From JAWVFM01 sp963841455 (GTDB lineage Bacteria > Actinomycetota > Thermoleophilia > Solirubrobacterales > 70-9): DNA of 64,000 bases. Shown in pieces: positions 35,452 to 44,216 of this stretch (its first letter is position 1; each line of letters starts with the position of its first letter). Location: the NCBI GenBank assembly GCA_963841455.1, contig CAWJCU010000007.1, forward strand, positions 1-64,000, read 5' to 3'. The notes under the pieces are model-generated. The model was not told where the DNA came from and searched no databases. It worked only from the letters and a program-made list of their open reading frames with translations. Position numbers and translations under genes: made by a program.

Positions 35452-36657
35452 ATGGAAGCCGAGACACTTCCCCGCCGGTTCGCCCGCTCCCGCGAGCGCC
35501 CGAGCCCCTTCGAGCGCGTCGGACTGCTCTCGCTCGACCCGATCCTCGTATTCGGGGCGGTCGGGCTCATAGCGTGCAGCCTCTACACGCTCAAGGTCAC
35601 GACGGGGAACGACGTCGCCGGCGACCCGCTGTACTACGTCCTGCGCCAGGCGATCTATGCCGGCATCGGGATCGGGCTGATGCTCGCGATCGCCCGGGTC
35701 GACTACTCACGGCTGCGCGAGCTCCGCGTCGGCCTCTACACGGCGATGATCACCAGCATCCTCGCGGTCCTCGTGCTCGGCGAGGCGAGCCGCGGCTCGA
35801 GGCGGTGGATCACGCTTCCCTTCTTCACCTTCCAGCCGTCGGAGCTCGGGAAGCTCCTCCTCATCTGCGCTCTCGCCGGATTCGCGATCGACCGCAGCCG
35901 CCATATCGGCGAGCGCGCGAGGACGGCGCGCCTGATGTTGATGGGCTTCGCACCGGCCGCGCTGGTCTTCGTGCAGCCCGATCTCGGCACCGGCGCCGTG
36001 TACGCGGTGATCACGCTCGCGGTGCTCTTCATCGCCGGGGTCAAGTGGACCCACTTCGCCTTCCTGGGCGGGCTGGTGGTGGCTGCCGCTACCCTGGTGC
36101 TAGTAATAGCGCCGCTCGTCGGCCACCCGGTCCTGCAGGGCTACCAGCAGAGCCGGTTGACATCCTTCCTCAACCCGAGCAAAGACCCGAGATCCTCCAG
36201 CTACCAGATCAACCAATCGCTGATCGCGGTCGGATCGGGGGGGAAGACCGGCCGAGGCGGGCAGGCGACACAAGCAGAGAACGGGTTCCTACCCGAGCGC
36301 AACACGGACTTCATTTTCGCCGTGGTTGGAGAGCGCTTCGGGTTCGTGGGGGCCGCGTTCGTACTGTCCCTCTACGCCCTGCTGATATGGAGGGCGCTGC
36401 GCATAACGACGCTTTCGAAGAACTTGTACGGGAGCATGATTGCCGGCGGGATCGCCGCAATGCTGATGTTCCACGTATTCGTCAACGTCGGCATCACCAT
36501 CGGGATCATGCCGATCACCGGCATCCCGTTGCCGCTGATGAGCTTCGGAGGCTCCTCGGTCGTCGTCACTCTGATGGCGATCGGCCTCCTTCAGAGCGTC
36601 TACGTGCAAGCGCGGCTCACCTCCAAGAGCGGGGCTGCCGCGCCCGGTTACGGCTAG
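35452..36657 (+). CDS. rodA: Peptidoglycan glycosyltransferase RodA (SEDS)
   Basis: 401 residues from ATG 35452. About ten membrane helices of the SEDS fold, with YTLKVTTGNDVAGDPLYYVL, ITLPFFTFQPSELGKLLLIC, APAALVFVQPDLGTGAVYAV, the signature NGFLPERNTDFIFAVVGERF (catalytic Asp) and MPITGIPLPLMSFGGSSVVV near the end. It polymerises lipid II and works with the PBP2 encoded just upstream. No frameshift, unlike the mre genes before it. Confidence 0.96.
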   Translation: MEAETLPRRFARSRERPSPFERVGLLSLDPILVFGAVGLIACSLYTLKVTTGNDVAGDPLYYVLRQAIYAGIGIGLMLAIARVDYSRLRELRVGLYTAMITSILAVLVLGEASRGSRRWITLPFFTFQPSELGKLLLICALAGFAIDRSRHIGERARTARLMLMGFAPAALVFVQPDLGTGAVYAVITLAVLFIAGVKWTHFAFLGGLVVAAATLVLVIAPLVGHPVLQGYQQSRLTSFLNPSKDPRSSSYQINQSLIAVGSGGKTGRGGQATQAENGFLPERNTDFIFAVVGERFGFVGAAFVLSLYALLIWRALRITTLSKNLYGSMIAGGIAAMLMFHVFVNVGITIGIMPITGIPLPLMSFGGSSVVVTLMAIGLLQSVYVQARLTSKSGAAAPGYG

Positions 36658-36698
36658 TAGCCACCGGGCGCGCGCCGAAGCTCTTGTGAGGTGAGCAT

Positions 36699-38513
36699 TT
36701 GAGAAAGCGAATTCTGGTCTCGGTAGACGCCGGGGAAACCCGCGTTGCCGTGCTCGAAGCGAAGAAGAAGGGCGGCGAGTTCAACGTCGCAGAGCTGTAC
36801 GTGGAGCGCCGCGGTGCGCGCTCGATCGTCGGCAACATCTACAAGGGAGTGGTCGACAACGTCCTCCCGGGCATGGAGGCGGCGTTCGTCGACATCGGGC
36901 TCGAACGTAACGGGTTTCTTCACGTCGACGAGATCGTCACCCCTGACGGTAAGCAGGTTCCCCGGCGGGGCCACGGCAAGGGCCGCAGCATCTCCGAGCT
37001 CATCAAGCCGAAGCAGGAGGTGCTCGTCCAGGTCGTCAAGGACCCGCTGAAGACGAAGGGCGCCCGCCTCTCGATGCAGCTCTCGATCGCCGGCCGCTAC
37101 CTCGTCTACATGCCAACCGGCGCGGGGGTCGGCGCGAGCCGGCGGCTGCCGGACAACGAGCGCGACCGGCAGCGAAAGCTCCTGCAGAAGATCCACAATG
37201 GCCCCGGGGGCGTCATCGTCCGGACGGCGGCCGAGGGAGCGAGCAAGGAGGATTTCGAGCGCGACCTCGACTACCTCCACAAGCTCCACGAGGTACTCGA
37301 GCGCCGCGCAGAGGACGTCAAGCCTCCGGCGCTGGTGTTCCAGGAGGCGGACCTGTCGATCCGGGTCCTCCGCGACGTCCTCAGCAAGGAGTTCGACGGG
37401 GCGATCATCGACGACGACAAGCAGCACCAGCGCGTGACGAGCTTCTTCCAGCGCACGGCGCCGGAGCTGGTCGACGCGGTGGAGCTCTACGACGACCCCG
37501 AGCCGGTACTCGAGCGCTACGGCGCCGACGAGGCCTTCCGCTCGACGCTCGGCCGGCGCATCGACCTGCCCTCCGGCGGCTACCTGGTGATCGATTACGC
37601 CGAGGCGCTGACGGTGATCGACATCAACACGGGCAGCTTCACCGGGCGTGGCAAGGGCCGCCTCGAGGACACGATCACGAAGGTGAACGTGGAGGCCGCC
37701 GAGGAGGTGGTCCGCCAGCTTCGCCTACGGGACATCGGTGGCATCATCGTCATCGACTTCATCGACATGGCGCGGGCTCGCAACCGCGACCAGGTCCTGA
37801 AGACGCTTCGCAAGGCCCTCGACGAGGACAAGACGAAGACGTACGTGATGGAGGTCTCGCCGCTCGGGCTCGTCGAGATGACGCGACAGAACGTGACCGA
37901 GGGCGTACGCGAGATCCTCACGAAGCCATGCCCCACCTGCAACGGAGACGGGGTTGTCGCCTCTGAGGAGACGGTCGCAATCGAGATCCTGCGACGGCTG
38001 CGGGACCTCGTCGCCGAGCGGCCACAGCCCGAGGCGTTCCTCATCCGCGCAAACCCGAAGGTCGTGGCGAATCTGATCGAGGACGGCAGCGGCCTCGCGC
38101 AGTTCGAGAAGACGTCCGGAAAGCACTTCCACTTCGAGGGGGGCGACGCGCTTCCCATCGAGACCTACGACGTGGCCGCCGAGGGCACGCGCGCCGAGAT
38201 CGAGGAGCAGGCGCTGCCGTTCAAGGTGGGCGAGGAGGTCCTCGTCAAGATCGAGGAGCCGCACATGTACGACCCCGACGACGCGGTCGCTCGCGTCGAC
38301 TCCTACATCGTGAGCGTCGGTGGGGGCGGGGCGCACGTGGGAGAGCGCCGAATGGTGCGCATCGAAAGCGTCGGCCGGGCGTCAGCGAACGCGACACTGC
38401 TGGACGAGAACGGCGCCGGGCCAGCCGAGGATGAGCAAGTAGAATCGCCTGCTTCCGAGCGGCGCCGCGGCCGGCGAGGCGGTCGGCGCCGTTCGAGCGT
38501 CAACGACGAATAA
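36699..38513 (+). CDS. rng: Ribonuclease E/G
   Basis: 604 residues from TTG 36699, with a ribosome binding site (GAGGTGAG). S1 domain region VGNIYKGVVDNVLPGMEAAF with the sensor segment, 5'-sensor and DNase-I-like catalytic core: VIDINTGSFTGRGKGRLED (first catalytic Asp near 307) and IVIDFIDMARARNR (second near 351), then the zinc-link motif CPTCNGDG near 410. The N-terminus (RKRILVSVDAGETRVAVLE) is short, as in RNase G. The C-terminal tail is Arg/Gly-rich. It matures rRNA and decays mRNA. Followed by rplU-rpmA, a common order. Confidence 0.95.
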   Translation: MRKRILVSVDAGETRVAVLEAKKKGGEFNVAELYVERRGARSIVGNIYKGVVDNVLPGMEAAFVDIGLERNGFLHVDEIVTPDGKQVPRRGHGKGRSISELIKPKQEVLVQVVKDPLKTKGARLSMQLSIAGRYLVYMPTGAGVGASRRLPDNERDRQRKLLQKIHNGPGGVIVRTAAEGASKEDFERDLDYLHKLHEVLERRAEDVKPPALVFQEADLSIRVLRDVLSKEFDGAIIDDDKQHQRVTSFFQRTAPELVDAVELYDDPEPVLERYGADEAFRSTLGRRIDLPSGGYLVIDYAEALTVIDINTGSFTGRGKGRLEDTITKVNVEAAEEVVRQLRLRDIGGIIVIDFIDMARARNRDQVLKTLRKALDEDKTKTYVMEVSPLGLVEMTRQNVTEGVREILTKPCPTCNGDGVVASEETVAIEILRRLRDLVAERPQPEAFLIRANPKVVANLIEDGSGLAQFEKTSGKHFHFEGGDALPIETYDVAAEGTRAEIEEQALPFKVGEEVLVKIEEPHMYDPDDAVARVDSYIVSVGGGGAHVGERRMVRIESVGRASANATLLDENGAGPAEDEQVESPASERRRGRRGGRRRSSVNDE

Positions 38514-38517
38514 ACCC

Positions 38518-39105
38518 ATGGCAGAGACCTACGCGATAGTTGAGAGCGGCGGCAAGCAGTACCGGGCGACCGAGGGCGCGACGCTGCTCGTGGACCGCGT
38601 GATCGGCGACGAGGGCGCGAAGGTGGCCCTGCGCCCGGTGATGTTCCGCGGCGCCAAGGACGAGGTCGTCCTGAAGCCGGCCGAGCTCGAGAAGGTGAAG
38701 GTCGAGGCGGTGGTGGCCGAGCACGTGCGGGGCGAGAAGGTGCGCGTTTTCAAGTACCGAGCGAAGAAGGGTTACCGGCGCCGAGCCGGGCACCGCTCGG
38801 AGCTCACGAGGCTCGAGGTCAAGAGCGTGAAGATGCTGAGCCGCAAGCCGGCCGCGGAGCCGAAGGCCGAAGAGCCGAAGGCCGAGGCCGCCGAGCCGAA
38901 GGCCGACGTTGCCGAGGCGACGCCCGCAGCCGAGGTCAAGGCTCCTGCGCGAAAGCCGGCGGCGAGGAAGCCCGCGGCCAAGAAGCCCGCGGCGAGGACC
39001 GCCGCAGCGAGAAAGCCCGCCGCGAAGAAGCCCGCCGCGAAGAAGCCCGCAGCGAAGAAGCCTGCAGCTCGGAAGCCTGCGGCGAAGAAGGACGAGGAGG
39101 GCTAG
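38518..39105 (+). CDS. rplU: Ribosomal protein L21 with histone-H1-like tail
   Basis: 195 residues. The first 102 are a normal L21 (YAIVESGGKQYRATEGATLL, FKYRAKKGYRRRAGHRSELT). The remaining 90 residues are Lys/Ala/Pro repeats: an acidic PKAEEPKAEAAEPKAD part, then at least eight KPAAKKPAA or KPAARKPAA units ending KKDEEG. L21 binds 23S rRNA near L20. The extension is of the type found in histone H1 and HU-like proteins of actinobacteria and would bind nucleic acid or be disordered. Tandem DNA repeats at 38940-39095 are a consequence of this coding. Confidence 0.95.
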   Translation: MAETYAIVESGGKQYRATEGATLLVDRVIGDEGAKVALRPVMFRGAKDEVVLKPAELEKVKVEAVVAEHVRGEKVRVFKYRAKKGYRRRAGHRSELTRLEVKSVKMLSRKPAAEPKAEEPKAEAAEPKADVAEATPAAEVKAPARKPAARKPAAKKPAARTAAARKPAAKKPAAKKPAAKKPAARKPAAKKDEEG

Positions 39106-39107
39106 AG

Positions 39108-39362
39108 ATGGCGCACAAGAAGGGGCTCGGCTCGAGCCGCAACGGCCGCGACTCCAACCCGAAGATGCTCGGCGTCAAGGTGTTCGCGGGCCAGCAGGTG
39201 AGCGGTGGCGAGATCATCGTCCGCCAGCGCGGCACCCGCTTCTGGTCCGGCGACGGCACAGGCATCGGGCGCGACCACACGATCTTCGCGACGCGCCCGG
39301 GGACGGTGGCGTTCCGCTCGGCGCGCAAGGGGCGGGTCGTGACCGTCGACGAGAGCAGTTAG
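39108..39362 (+). CDS. rpmA: Ribosomal protein L27
   Basis: 84 residues: MAHKKGLGSSRNGRDSNPKM, LGVKVFAGQQVSGGEIIVRQ, TRFWSGDGTGIGRDHTIFAT. Complete and of normal length. The short N-terminus reaches the peptidyl transferase centre. It lies two bases after rplU. Confidence 0.97.
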   Translation: MAHKKGLGSSRNGRDSNPKMLGVKVFAGQQVSGGEIIVRQRGTRFWSGDGTGIGRDHTIFATRPGTVAFRSARKGRVVTVDESS

Positions 39363-39388
39363 GGCAGCGGCCTCGGCGAATGCAGCAT

Positions 39389-39409
39389 TGAGCGTCATAG
39401 AGACGCTCA
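39389..39409 (+). terminator. Hairpin between rpmA and sigma gene
   Basis: TGAGCGTC (39389-39396) and GACGCTCA (39402-39409) form a perfect 8-bp stem with loop ATAGA. No T tract follows. It may end the rpmA transcript or regulate the sigma gene starting 13 bp downstream. Confidence 0.45.
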
Positions 39410-39421
39410 GTGCTTCACTCG

Positions 39422-40072
39422 ATGCCTCAGTCAGCCGACGAAGCCACCCGCCTCGCTGCTCTTCGGAGCGGCGACCAGGCCGCGTTTGCCCAAATCGTGG
39501 ATGAGCTTTCGCCGGGGCTCCTCCGACTCGCGATGCAGTACACGCCCAGCCGCGCCGTCGCGGAGGAGGTCGTGCAGGACACCTGGCTCGGCGTCATCAA
39601 CGGGATCGACCGATTCGAGGGCCGCTCGTCGCTCAAGACGTGGATCTACAGCATCCTCGTCAACACCGCGAGGACGCGGGGCAAGCGCGAACGGCGAACG
39701 CTGCCGTTCTCGTACTTCCGCCGGCGCGCGGAGGAGGGAGGCGGGGAGCCGGCCGTAGAGCCGGAGCGCTTTCAGGGGCGGCGAGGCGAGCAACCGGGCG
39801 CGTGGGCGCGCCCTCCCATCGAGTGGGAGGCGCCCGAGGACAGGCTCGCGACCGCCGAGGCCAGTCGCGTGATGCTCGATGCCATCGCCGGCCTGCCGCC
39901 GCGCCAGCGCGAGGTGATCACCCTGCGCGATATCCAGGGGCTCTCAGCCGAGGAGGCACGTAACGCGCTCGGCGTTTCGGAGACCAACCAACGGGTGCTC
40001 CTGCACCGGGCACGCTCGAAGGTCAGGGCGGCTCTGGAGCGCTACTTCGACGAGGAAAAGGCATTGGCATGA
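39422..40072 (+). CDS. ECF-type RNA polymerase sigma factor
   Basis: 216 residues from ATG 39422; a GTG at 39410 would overlap the hairpin. Region 2: GDQAAFAQIVDELSPGLLRL, AEEVVQDTWLGVINGIDRFE, SSLKTWIYSILVNTARTRGK. A long linker (PAVEPERFQGRRGEQPGAWA) separates it from region 4: IAGLPPRQREVITLRDIQGL and SAEEARNALGVSETNQRVLL. SigE-like group. It overlaps the anti-sigma ATG by four bases (ATGA), so the two are translationally coupled. Confidence 0.92.
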   Translation: MPQSADEATRLAALRSGDQAAFAQIVDELSPGLLRLAMQYTPSRAVAEEVVQDTWLGVINGIDRFEGRSSLKTWIYSILVNTARTRGKRERRTLPFSYFRRRAEEGGGEPAVEPERFQGRRGEQPGAWARPPIEWEAPEDRLATAEASRVMLDAIAGLPPRQREVITLRDIQGLSAEEARNALGVSETNQRVLLHRARSKVRAALERYFDEEKALA

Positions 40073-40320
40073 GCGCAAACGGCGAACAACTGAGCTGCCA
40101 GCAGCTCGTCGAGCTCGCCACCGACTACCTCGAGGGCCAGCTCGACGCGGCTCGCGAGGGTGCGCTTGATACGCACCTGAAGCTGTGCGACGGCTGCGAC
40201 GCCTACGTCGAGCAGATGCGCCAGACCGTGATCGCGCTGCGCGGTCTCGCCAACGGCGAGGCGATCGATGCGCAAACGCGCGAGGCGGTGATTGCAGCGT
40301 TCGCCGAGCGCGGCGGCTGA
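40069..40320 (+). CDS. Zinc-finger anti-sigma factor (ZAS type)
   Basis: 83 residues: SCQQLVELATDYLEGQLDAA, then DTHLKLCDGCDAYVEQMRQT. The HxxxCxxC motif (HLKLCDGC) is the zinc site of anti-sigma factors of the RsrA/ChrR type. No transmembrane segment, so it is cytosolic and likely senses redox or metal state to release the upstream sigma factor; that is known for the family and inferred here. Confidence 0.88.
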   Translation: MSANGEQLSCQQLVELATDYLEGQLDAAREGALDTHLKLCDGCDAYVEQMRQTVIALRGLANGEAIDAQTREAVIAAFAERGG

Positions 40321-40329
40321 GCCGCGTCC

Positions 40330-40335
40330 TACGCT
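40330..40335 (+). promoter_or_regulatory. -10 box of obgE
   Basis: TACGCT ends 6 nt before GTG 40342. Confidence 0.45.
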
Positions 40336-40341
40336 CTTCGC

Positions 40342-41625
40342 GTGCTTTCCGATCGCGCGAGGGTTGAGGTTCAGGCCGGTCGCGGCGGCGACGGCTGCGT
40401 GAGCTTCCGCCGGGAGGCCCATGTGCCGCGCGGCGGCCCGGATGGGGGCGACGGTGGGCGCGGGGGAAGCGTCGTCCTCGTGTGCGACCCCTCTCGCCGC
40501 GATCTCGAGGCGCTGCGGCGGGCGCCGCACCTGCGCGCGGAGCGAGGTGGGCACGGGCGCGGCGCGAACAAGCACGGCGCGAGCGGGGAAGACCGTGTCG
40601 TGTCGGTGCCGCCCGGAACCCAGGTCGAGGGCCTCGGCGAAGAGCAGTTCGACCTCGTCGAGCCGGGACAGCGGGCCGTCGTGGCGAGAGGCGGCAGCGG
40701 TGGGCACGGCAACAAGCGATTCACCACCTCGACCCGGCAGGCGCCGCGGTTCGCGGAGCGTGGCTTGAGCGGCGAGGCGGGTTGGATCGAGCTGCGCCTC
40801 AAGCTGCTCGCCGACGCGGGTCTGGTCGGACAGCCGAACGCGGGCAAGTCGTCGCTTCTGGCTCGCCTGACGCGAGCGGCGCCGAAGGTCGCCGACTATC
40901 CGTTCACCACGCTCGAGCCGGCTCTCGGCACGCTCGACGTGGACGATCGCCAGCTCGTATTGGCGGACATCCCCGGGTTGATCGAGGGGGCGGCGGAGGG
41001 CGTTGGCCTCGGCCACGAGTTCCTGGCCCACGTGGAGCGCTGCCGCGCGCTCCTGCACGTTGTGGGCCTCGATGCCGAGGACCCAGCTGGCGCCTATGAG
41101 GCCGTGCGCAGCGAGCTGGCCGAGTACGGTGGCGGGCTCGACGCGCTGCCCGAGCTGGTTGTGCTCTCGAAGCGCGACCTCCTTCCCGACGAGGACGCAG
41201 AGCGAGCCGTCGCCGAGTGGACCGAGCGGCTCGGAGATATGGTGCTCGGTGTGATCGCGACCTCCGCGGCCACAGGCGCGGGACTCGAGGAGCTCCGCGG
41301 CGGGATCTTCTCCGCCGTTCCCCCCTCGGCGGACCGCTACGGCGAGCGGGCCGCGGAGCTGGGGTTCGAGGCCGAGCACATCACCTACCGGCCGGCGGCC
41401 GACCAGGGCTTCGACGTCGCCCGAGAGGAGGCGGGGGCGTTCCGCGTTCGCAGCCGCGGGCTGGAGCTTCTCGTTGCCCGCCACGACCTCGCCAACGACG
41501 AGGCGCTCGCCTACCTGGAGCAGCGGCTGCGCGAGATCGGCGTGATCGCGGCGCTCGAGTCGGCCGGGTTCGAATCCGGCGACTCCGTGCGGATCGGCGA
41601 GGAGGAGTTCGAGCTGCAGCCGTGA
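40342..41625 (+). CDS. obgE: GTPase ObgE/CgtA
   Basis: 427 residues. The Obg fold is Gly-rich (AGRGGDGCVSFRREAHVPRG, GPDGGDGGRGGSVVLVCDPS). G1 is VGQPNAGKSSLLARLTRAAP near residue 165, G3 is LADIPGLIEGAAEGVGLG and G4 is VLSKRDLLP. A C-terminal OCT domain follows (ERAAELGFEAEHITYRPAAD). It assists 50S assembly and stress signalling. Its TGA overlaps the GTG of the next gene. Confidence 0.96.
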   Translation: MLSDRARVEVQAGRGGDGCVSFRREAHVPRGGPDGGDGGRGGSVVLVCDPSRRDLEALRRAPHLRAERGGHGRGANKHGASGEDRVVSVPPGTQVEGLGEEQFDLVEPGQRAVVARGGSGGHGNKRFTTSTRQAPRFAERGLSGEAGWIELRLKLLADAGLVGQPNAGKSSLLARLTRAAPKVADYPFTTLEPALGTLDVDDRQLVLADIPGLIEGAAEGVGLGHEFLAHVERCRALLHVVGLDAEDPAGAYEAVRSELAEYGGGLDALPELVVLSKRDLLPDEDAERAVAEWTERLGDMVLGVIATSAATGAGLEELRGGIFSAVPPSADRYGERAAELGFEAEHITYRPAADQGFDVAREEAGAFRVRSRGLELLVARHDLANDEALAYLEQRLREIGVIAALESAGFESGDSVRIGEEEFELQP

Positions 41626-43067
41626 GGCGGGTAATCGCTCGCGCCACCCTCGCCGCCGTGGCCGCGCTGGTCGCGAGCGGTGGCACGGCGTCGGCAGCGC
41701 AGTTGGAGCGGGTCGGGACCTACGACAACCCGGTCTACGTCGGCTCCGTTCCCGGCGACCCGAGCCGGCTGCTGGTCGCCGAGCAGGCGGGGCGGATCGT
41801 CGAGACAGGCGGGACGGGAACCACGGTTTACCTGAACATCCACGATCTCGTCAGCTCAGGCGGGGAGCAGGGACTGCTCTCGTTCGCCTTTCCGCCGGAC
41901 TTCGCCACAAACCACCTGATGTACGTGGCGTATACGGGCCAGGACTTCGGCGCTTTCCACGTCGACGAGCTCTCAGCGACGACGACGGCCGCCGATCCGT
42001 CGAGCCGGCGGTCCGTGATCACCGTCCCGCACCCCCTCTACACGAACCACAACGCGGGGCAGCTCCAGTTCGGCCCTGAGGGCTACCTCTACATCTCGAC
42101 GGGAGACGGGGGAGGCGCCGGGGACACGGCGGGCAACGCCCAGAGCACGAGCTCGCTGCTCGGGAAGATCCTTCGCATCGACCCCCGTGCGAGCGGCGGC
42201 CAGCCCTACACGGTGCCGTCCGACAACCCGTTCGTGGGCAAGGTAGGCGCCGACGAGATCTGGAGCTACGGCCTTCGCAACGCGTGGCGATTCTCATTCG
42301 ACCCCCAGGGGGCCCTTGTGATCGGGGATGTCGGGCAGTCCGCTCGGGAGGAGATCGACTACGTCCCGCAGTCGGCGGGCGGCGGCCGTGGCGCCAACTT
42401 CGGCTGGAACTGCCGCGAGGGCTTCCAGGCCTACGTCGGCTGCGCCGGCTCCTTCACGGAGCCGGTCTTCGACTACTCCCACACGTCCGGCAACTGCGCG
42501 ATCACCGGCGGGTACGTCATGGGCGACCCTGGGATCCCCGAACTTCTTGGCCGGTATGTCTACGGGGATTACTGCAACGGGACGATCCGCTCGCTGGCCC
42601 TCGGCTTGCCGCGCGCGGCGGACGACCGATCCGAGGGGCTCTCGGTCCCTAGCCTCTCGAGCTTCGGCGAGGACGCATGCGGCCGCGTGTACGCGGTGTC
42701 GTTTGCGGGTCCCGTCTACCGCCTGGTGGGGGGCGGGCCCACTGACTGCGGAGGTGGCGGCGGCCCTGGCCCGGCATCGCTGGAGCTCGGCAAGCCGGCG
42801 CTGAACACAACGAGCGGAACGGCGAGGCTGCCGGCCACCGTGTCGGGACCAGGAGAGCTCGAGCTGTCGGCCGCGCATCTCCGCCGCGACGTCGTCCACG
42901 CGACGCGCGCGGGCACCTTCGAGCTCGATGTAAAGCCGAAGGGAAAGCGCCGACGGCGGCTCGCCCGGCGCGGGCACGCGGCGTTCGCGCCACGGGTGGC
43001 GTTCACGCCGGACGCGGGCGAGCCGGTTGTGGGGGCGAGGCGGATTCTCCTGCGGAAGCAGGGCTGA
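41622..43067 (+). CDS. Secreted PQQ-dependent sugar dehydrogenase-like protein
   Basis: 481 residues from GTG 41622, overlapping obgE (GTGA). Signal peptide VRRVIARATLAAVAALVASG, cleavage near ASA|AQL. The six-bladed propeller of the soluble glucose/sorbosone dehydrogenase family is recognisable: NPVYVGSVPGDPSRLLVAEQ, YLNIHDLVSSGGEQGLLSFA, PLYTNHNAGQLQFGPEGYLY (His motif), LLGKILRIDP, IWSYGLRNAWRFSFDPQGAL and GGYVMGDPGIPELLGRYVYG. A Gly/Pro linker leads to a C-terminal beta domain (about residues 380-480). Probably an extracellular oxidase of sugars; PQQ use cannot be confirmed by eye. Confidence 0.85.
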   Translation: MRRVIARATLAAVAALVASGGTASAAQLERVGTYDNPVYVGSVPGDPSRLLVAEQAGRIVETGGTGTTVYLNIHDLVSSGGEQGLLSFAFPPDFATNHLMYVAYTGQDFGAFHVDELSATTTAADPSSRRSVITVPHPLYTNHNAGQLQFGPEGYLYISTGDGGGAGDTAGNAQSTSSLLGKILRIDPRASGGQPYTVPSDNPFVGKVGADEIWSYGLRNAWRFSFDPQGALVIGDVGQSAREEIDYVPQSAGGGRGANFGWNCREGFQAYVGCAGSFTEPVFDYSHTSGNCAITGGYVMGDPGIPELLGRYVYGDYCNGTIRSLALGLPRAADDRSEGLSVPSLSSFGEDACGRVYAVSFAGPVYRLVGGGPTDCGGGGGPGPASLELGKPALNTTSGTARLPATVSGPGELELSAAHLRRDVVHATRAGTFELDVKPKGKRRRRLARRGHAAFAPRVAFTPDAGEPVVGARRILLRKQG

Positions 43068-43107
43068 CCGGGTAGTCGCGCCGCCGGGGAGCACTTCGGG
43101 GCGCACC

Positions 43108-43113
43108 TACACT
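43108..43113 (+). promoter_or_regulatory. -10 box of proB
   Basis: TACACT ends 8 nt before ATG 43122. Confidence 0.5.
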
Positions 43114-43121
43114 TCGCCGCG

Positions 43122-44210
43122 ATGACGCTCGTGGCCAAGCTGGGCTCTTCCATCGTCGCCGACGACGGCGGCGAGTTGCGCGAGAACGTGCTCGACCTCG
43201 TCTGTGAGCAGGTCGCCCGCCTTCACGCCGACGGCGAGGAGGTCGCACTCGTCACCTCAGGTGCGATCGCGCGCGGGATGCGGTTGATGGGGCTCGACGC
43301 GAGGCCCCGGGCGATCGACGAGCTCCAGGCGGCCTCTGCGGTCGGGCAGGGGTCGCTCTTTCGCGCCTACGAGGAGCGCCTTGCGACGCGCGACGTTCAC
43401 ACGGCGCAGGTCCTCCTTACATCCCGTGACATCGCCGCGCGCACCAACTATCTGAACGCCCGCCAGTCGCTGCGCCGGTTGCTGGCGTGGCGGGTCGTGC
43501 CCGTGGTGAACGAGAACGACACGACCGCGACCGACGAGATCACCTTCGGCGACAACGACTTCCTCTCGGCCCAGGTCGCGATCCTGCTCGAGGCTCGCCT
43601 GCTCGTGCTGCTGACGGACATCCCGGGCCTGCACACCGCGGACCCGCGCCACTCGGGCGACGCCGAGCCCGTCGCCGAGGTGCGCGACTTCGCGGAGCTC
43701 GAGCGCTACGAGATCGGCGATCGCACCTCGCCCTACGGGCTTGGCGGGATGCGGAGCAAGGTCGCAGCGGCCGAGATGGCGAGCTCGGCGGGCATCCCGG
43801 CGGTCATCTGCGACGGGACCGCGCCGGAATCGCTGGCGAAGGGGGCCGCGGGCGAGCCGGTGGGGACCCGCTTCGCCGTGCACCGCGAGCGCACGACGAG
43901 CTTCAAGCTCTGGTTGCGCTACGCCAAGCCCGCGCAGGGGAGGGTCGTGGTCGACACCGGCGCAGCGCGCGTGCTCCGCGAGGCGGGCTCGAGCCTGCTG
44001 CCGGTCGGAGTGACGGGCGTCGAGGGATCGTTCGCCGCCGGCGACGCGGTGGAGGTCGTCTGCGACGGCGACCTGGTCGGCAAGGGGGTCGTCAACTACT
44101 CGGCGGCGGAGCTCGCGCGGATCAAGGGCATGAAGACCGCGGCGGTCCAGGAGCTCCTGCCGCACGCCTCCGAAGAGGCCGTGCATCGCGACCAGTTCGT
44201 TTTGGCGTAG
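43122..44210 (+). CDS. proB: Glutamate 5-kinase
   Basis: 362 residues. Amino-acid kinase domain: AKLGSSIVADDGGELRENVL, ALVTSGAIARGMRLMG, YLNARQSLRRLLAWRVVPVV, NENDTTATDEITFGDNDFLS and TSPYGLGGMRSKVAAAEMAS. C-terminal PUA domain (GRVVVDTGAARVLREAGSSL, KGVVNYSAAELARIKG). First step of proline synthesis, phosphorylating glutamate; it partners with proA 1.8 kb downstream, separated by two minus-strand genes. Confidence 0.96.
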   Translation: MTLVAKLGSSIVADDGGELRENVLDLVCEQVARLHADGEEVALVTSGAIARGMRLMGLDARPRAIDELQAASAVGQGSLFRAYEERLATRDVHTAQVLLTSRDIAARTNYLNARQSLRRLLAWRVVPVVNENDTTATDEITFGDNDFLSAQVAILLEARLLVLLTDIPGLHTADPRHSGDAEPVAEVRDFAELERYEIGDRTSPYGLGGMRSKVAAAEMASSAGIPAVICDGTAPESLAKGAAGEPVGTRFAVHRERTTSFKLWLRYAKPAQGRVVVDTGAARVLREAGSSLLPVGVTGVEGSFAAGDAVEVVCDGDLVGKGVVNYSAAELARIKGMKTAAVQELLPHASEEAVHRDQFVLA

Positions 44211-44216
44211 GCGCGG

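Noticed and set aside
33438..35570. A 710-codon open frame on the minus strand opposite mrdA
   Set aside because: It lies antisense to an intact PBP2 gene with all catalytic motifs and has the Arg/Leu/Asp-rich composition typical of antisense frames in GC-rich DNA.
38940..39095. Tandem DNA repeats resembling a small repeat array
   Set aside because: They encode the KPAAKKPAA tail of L21 in frame and have no spacers, so this is not a CRISPR array.
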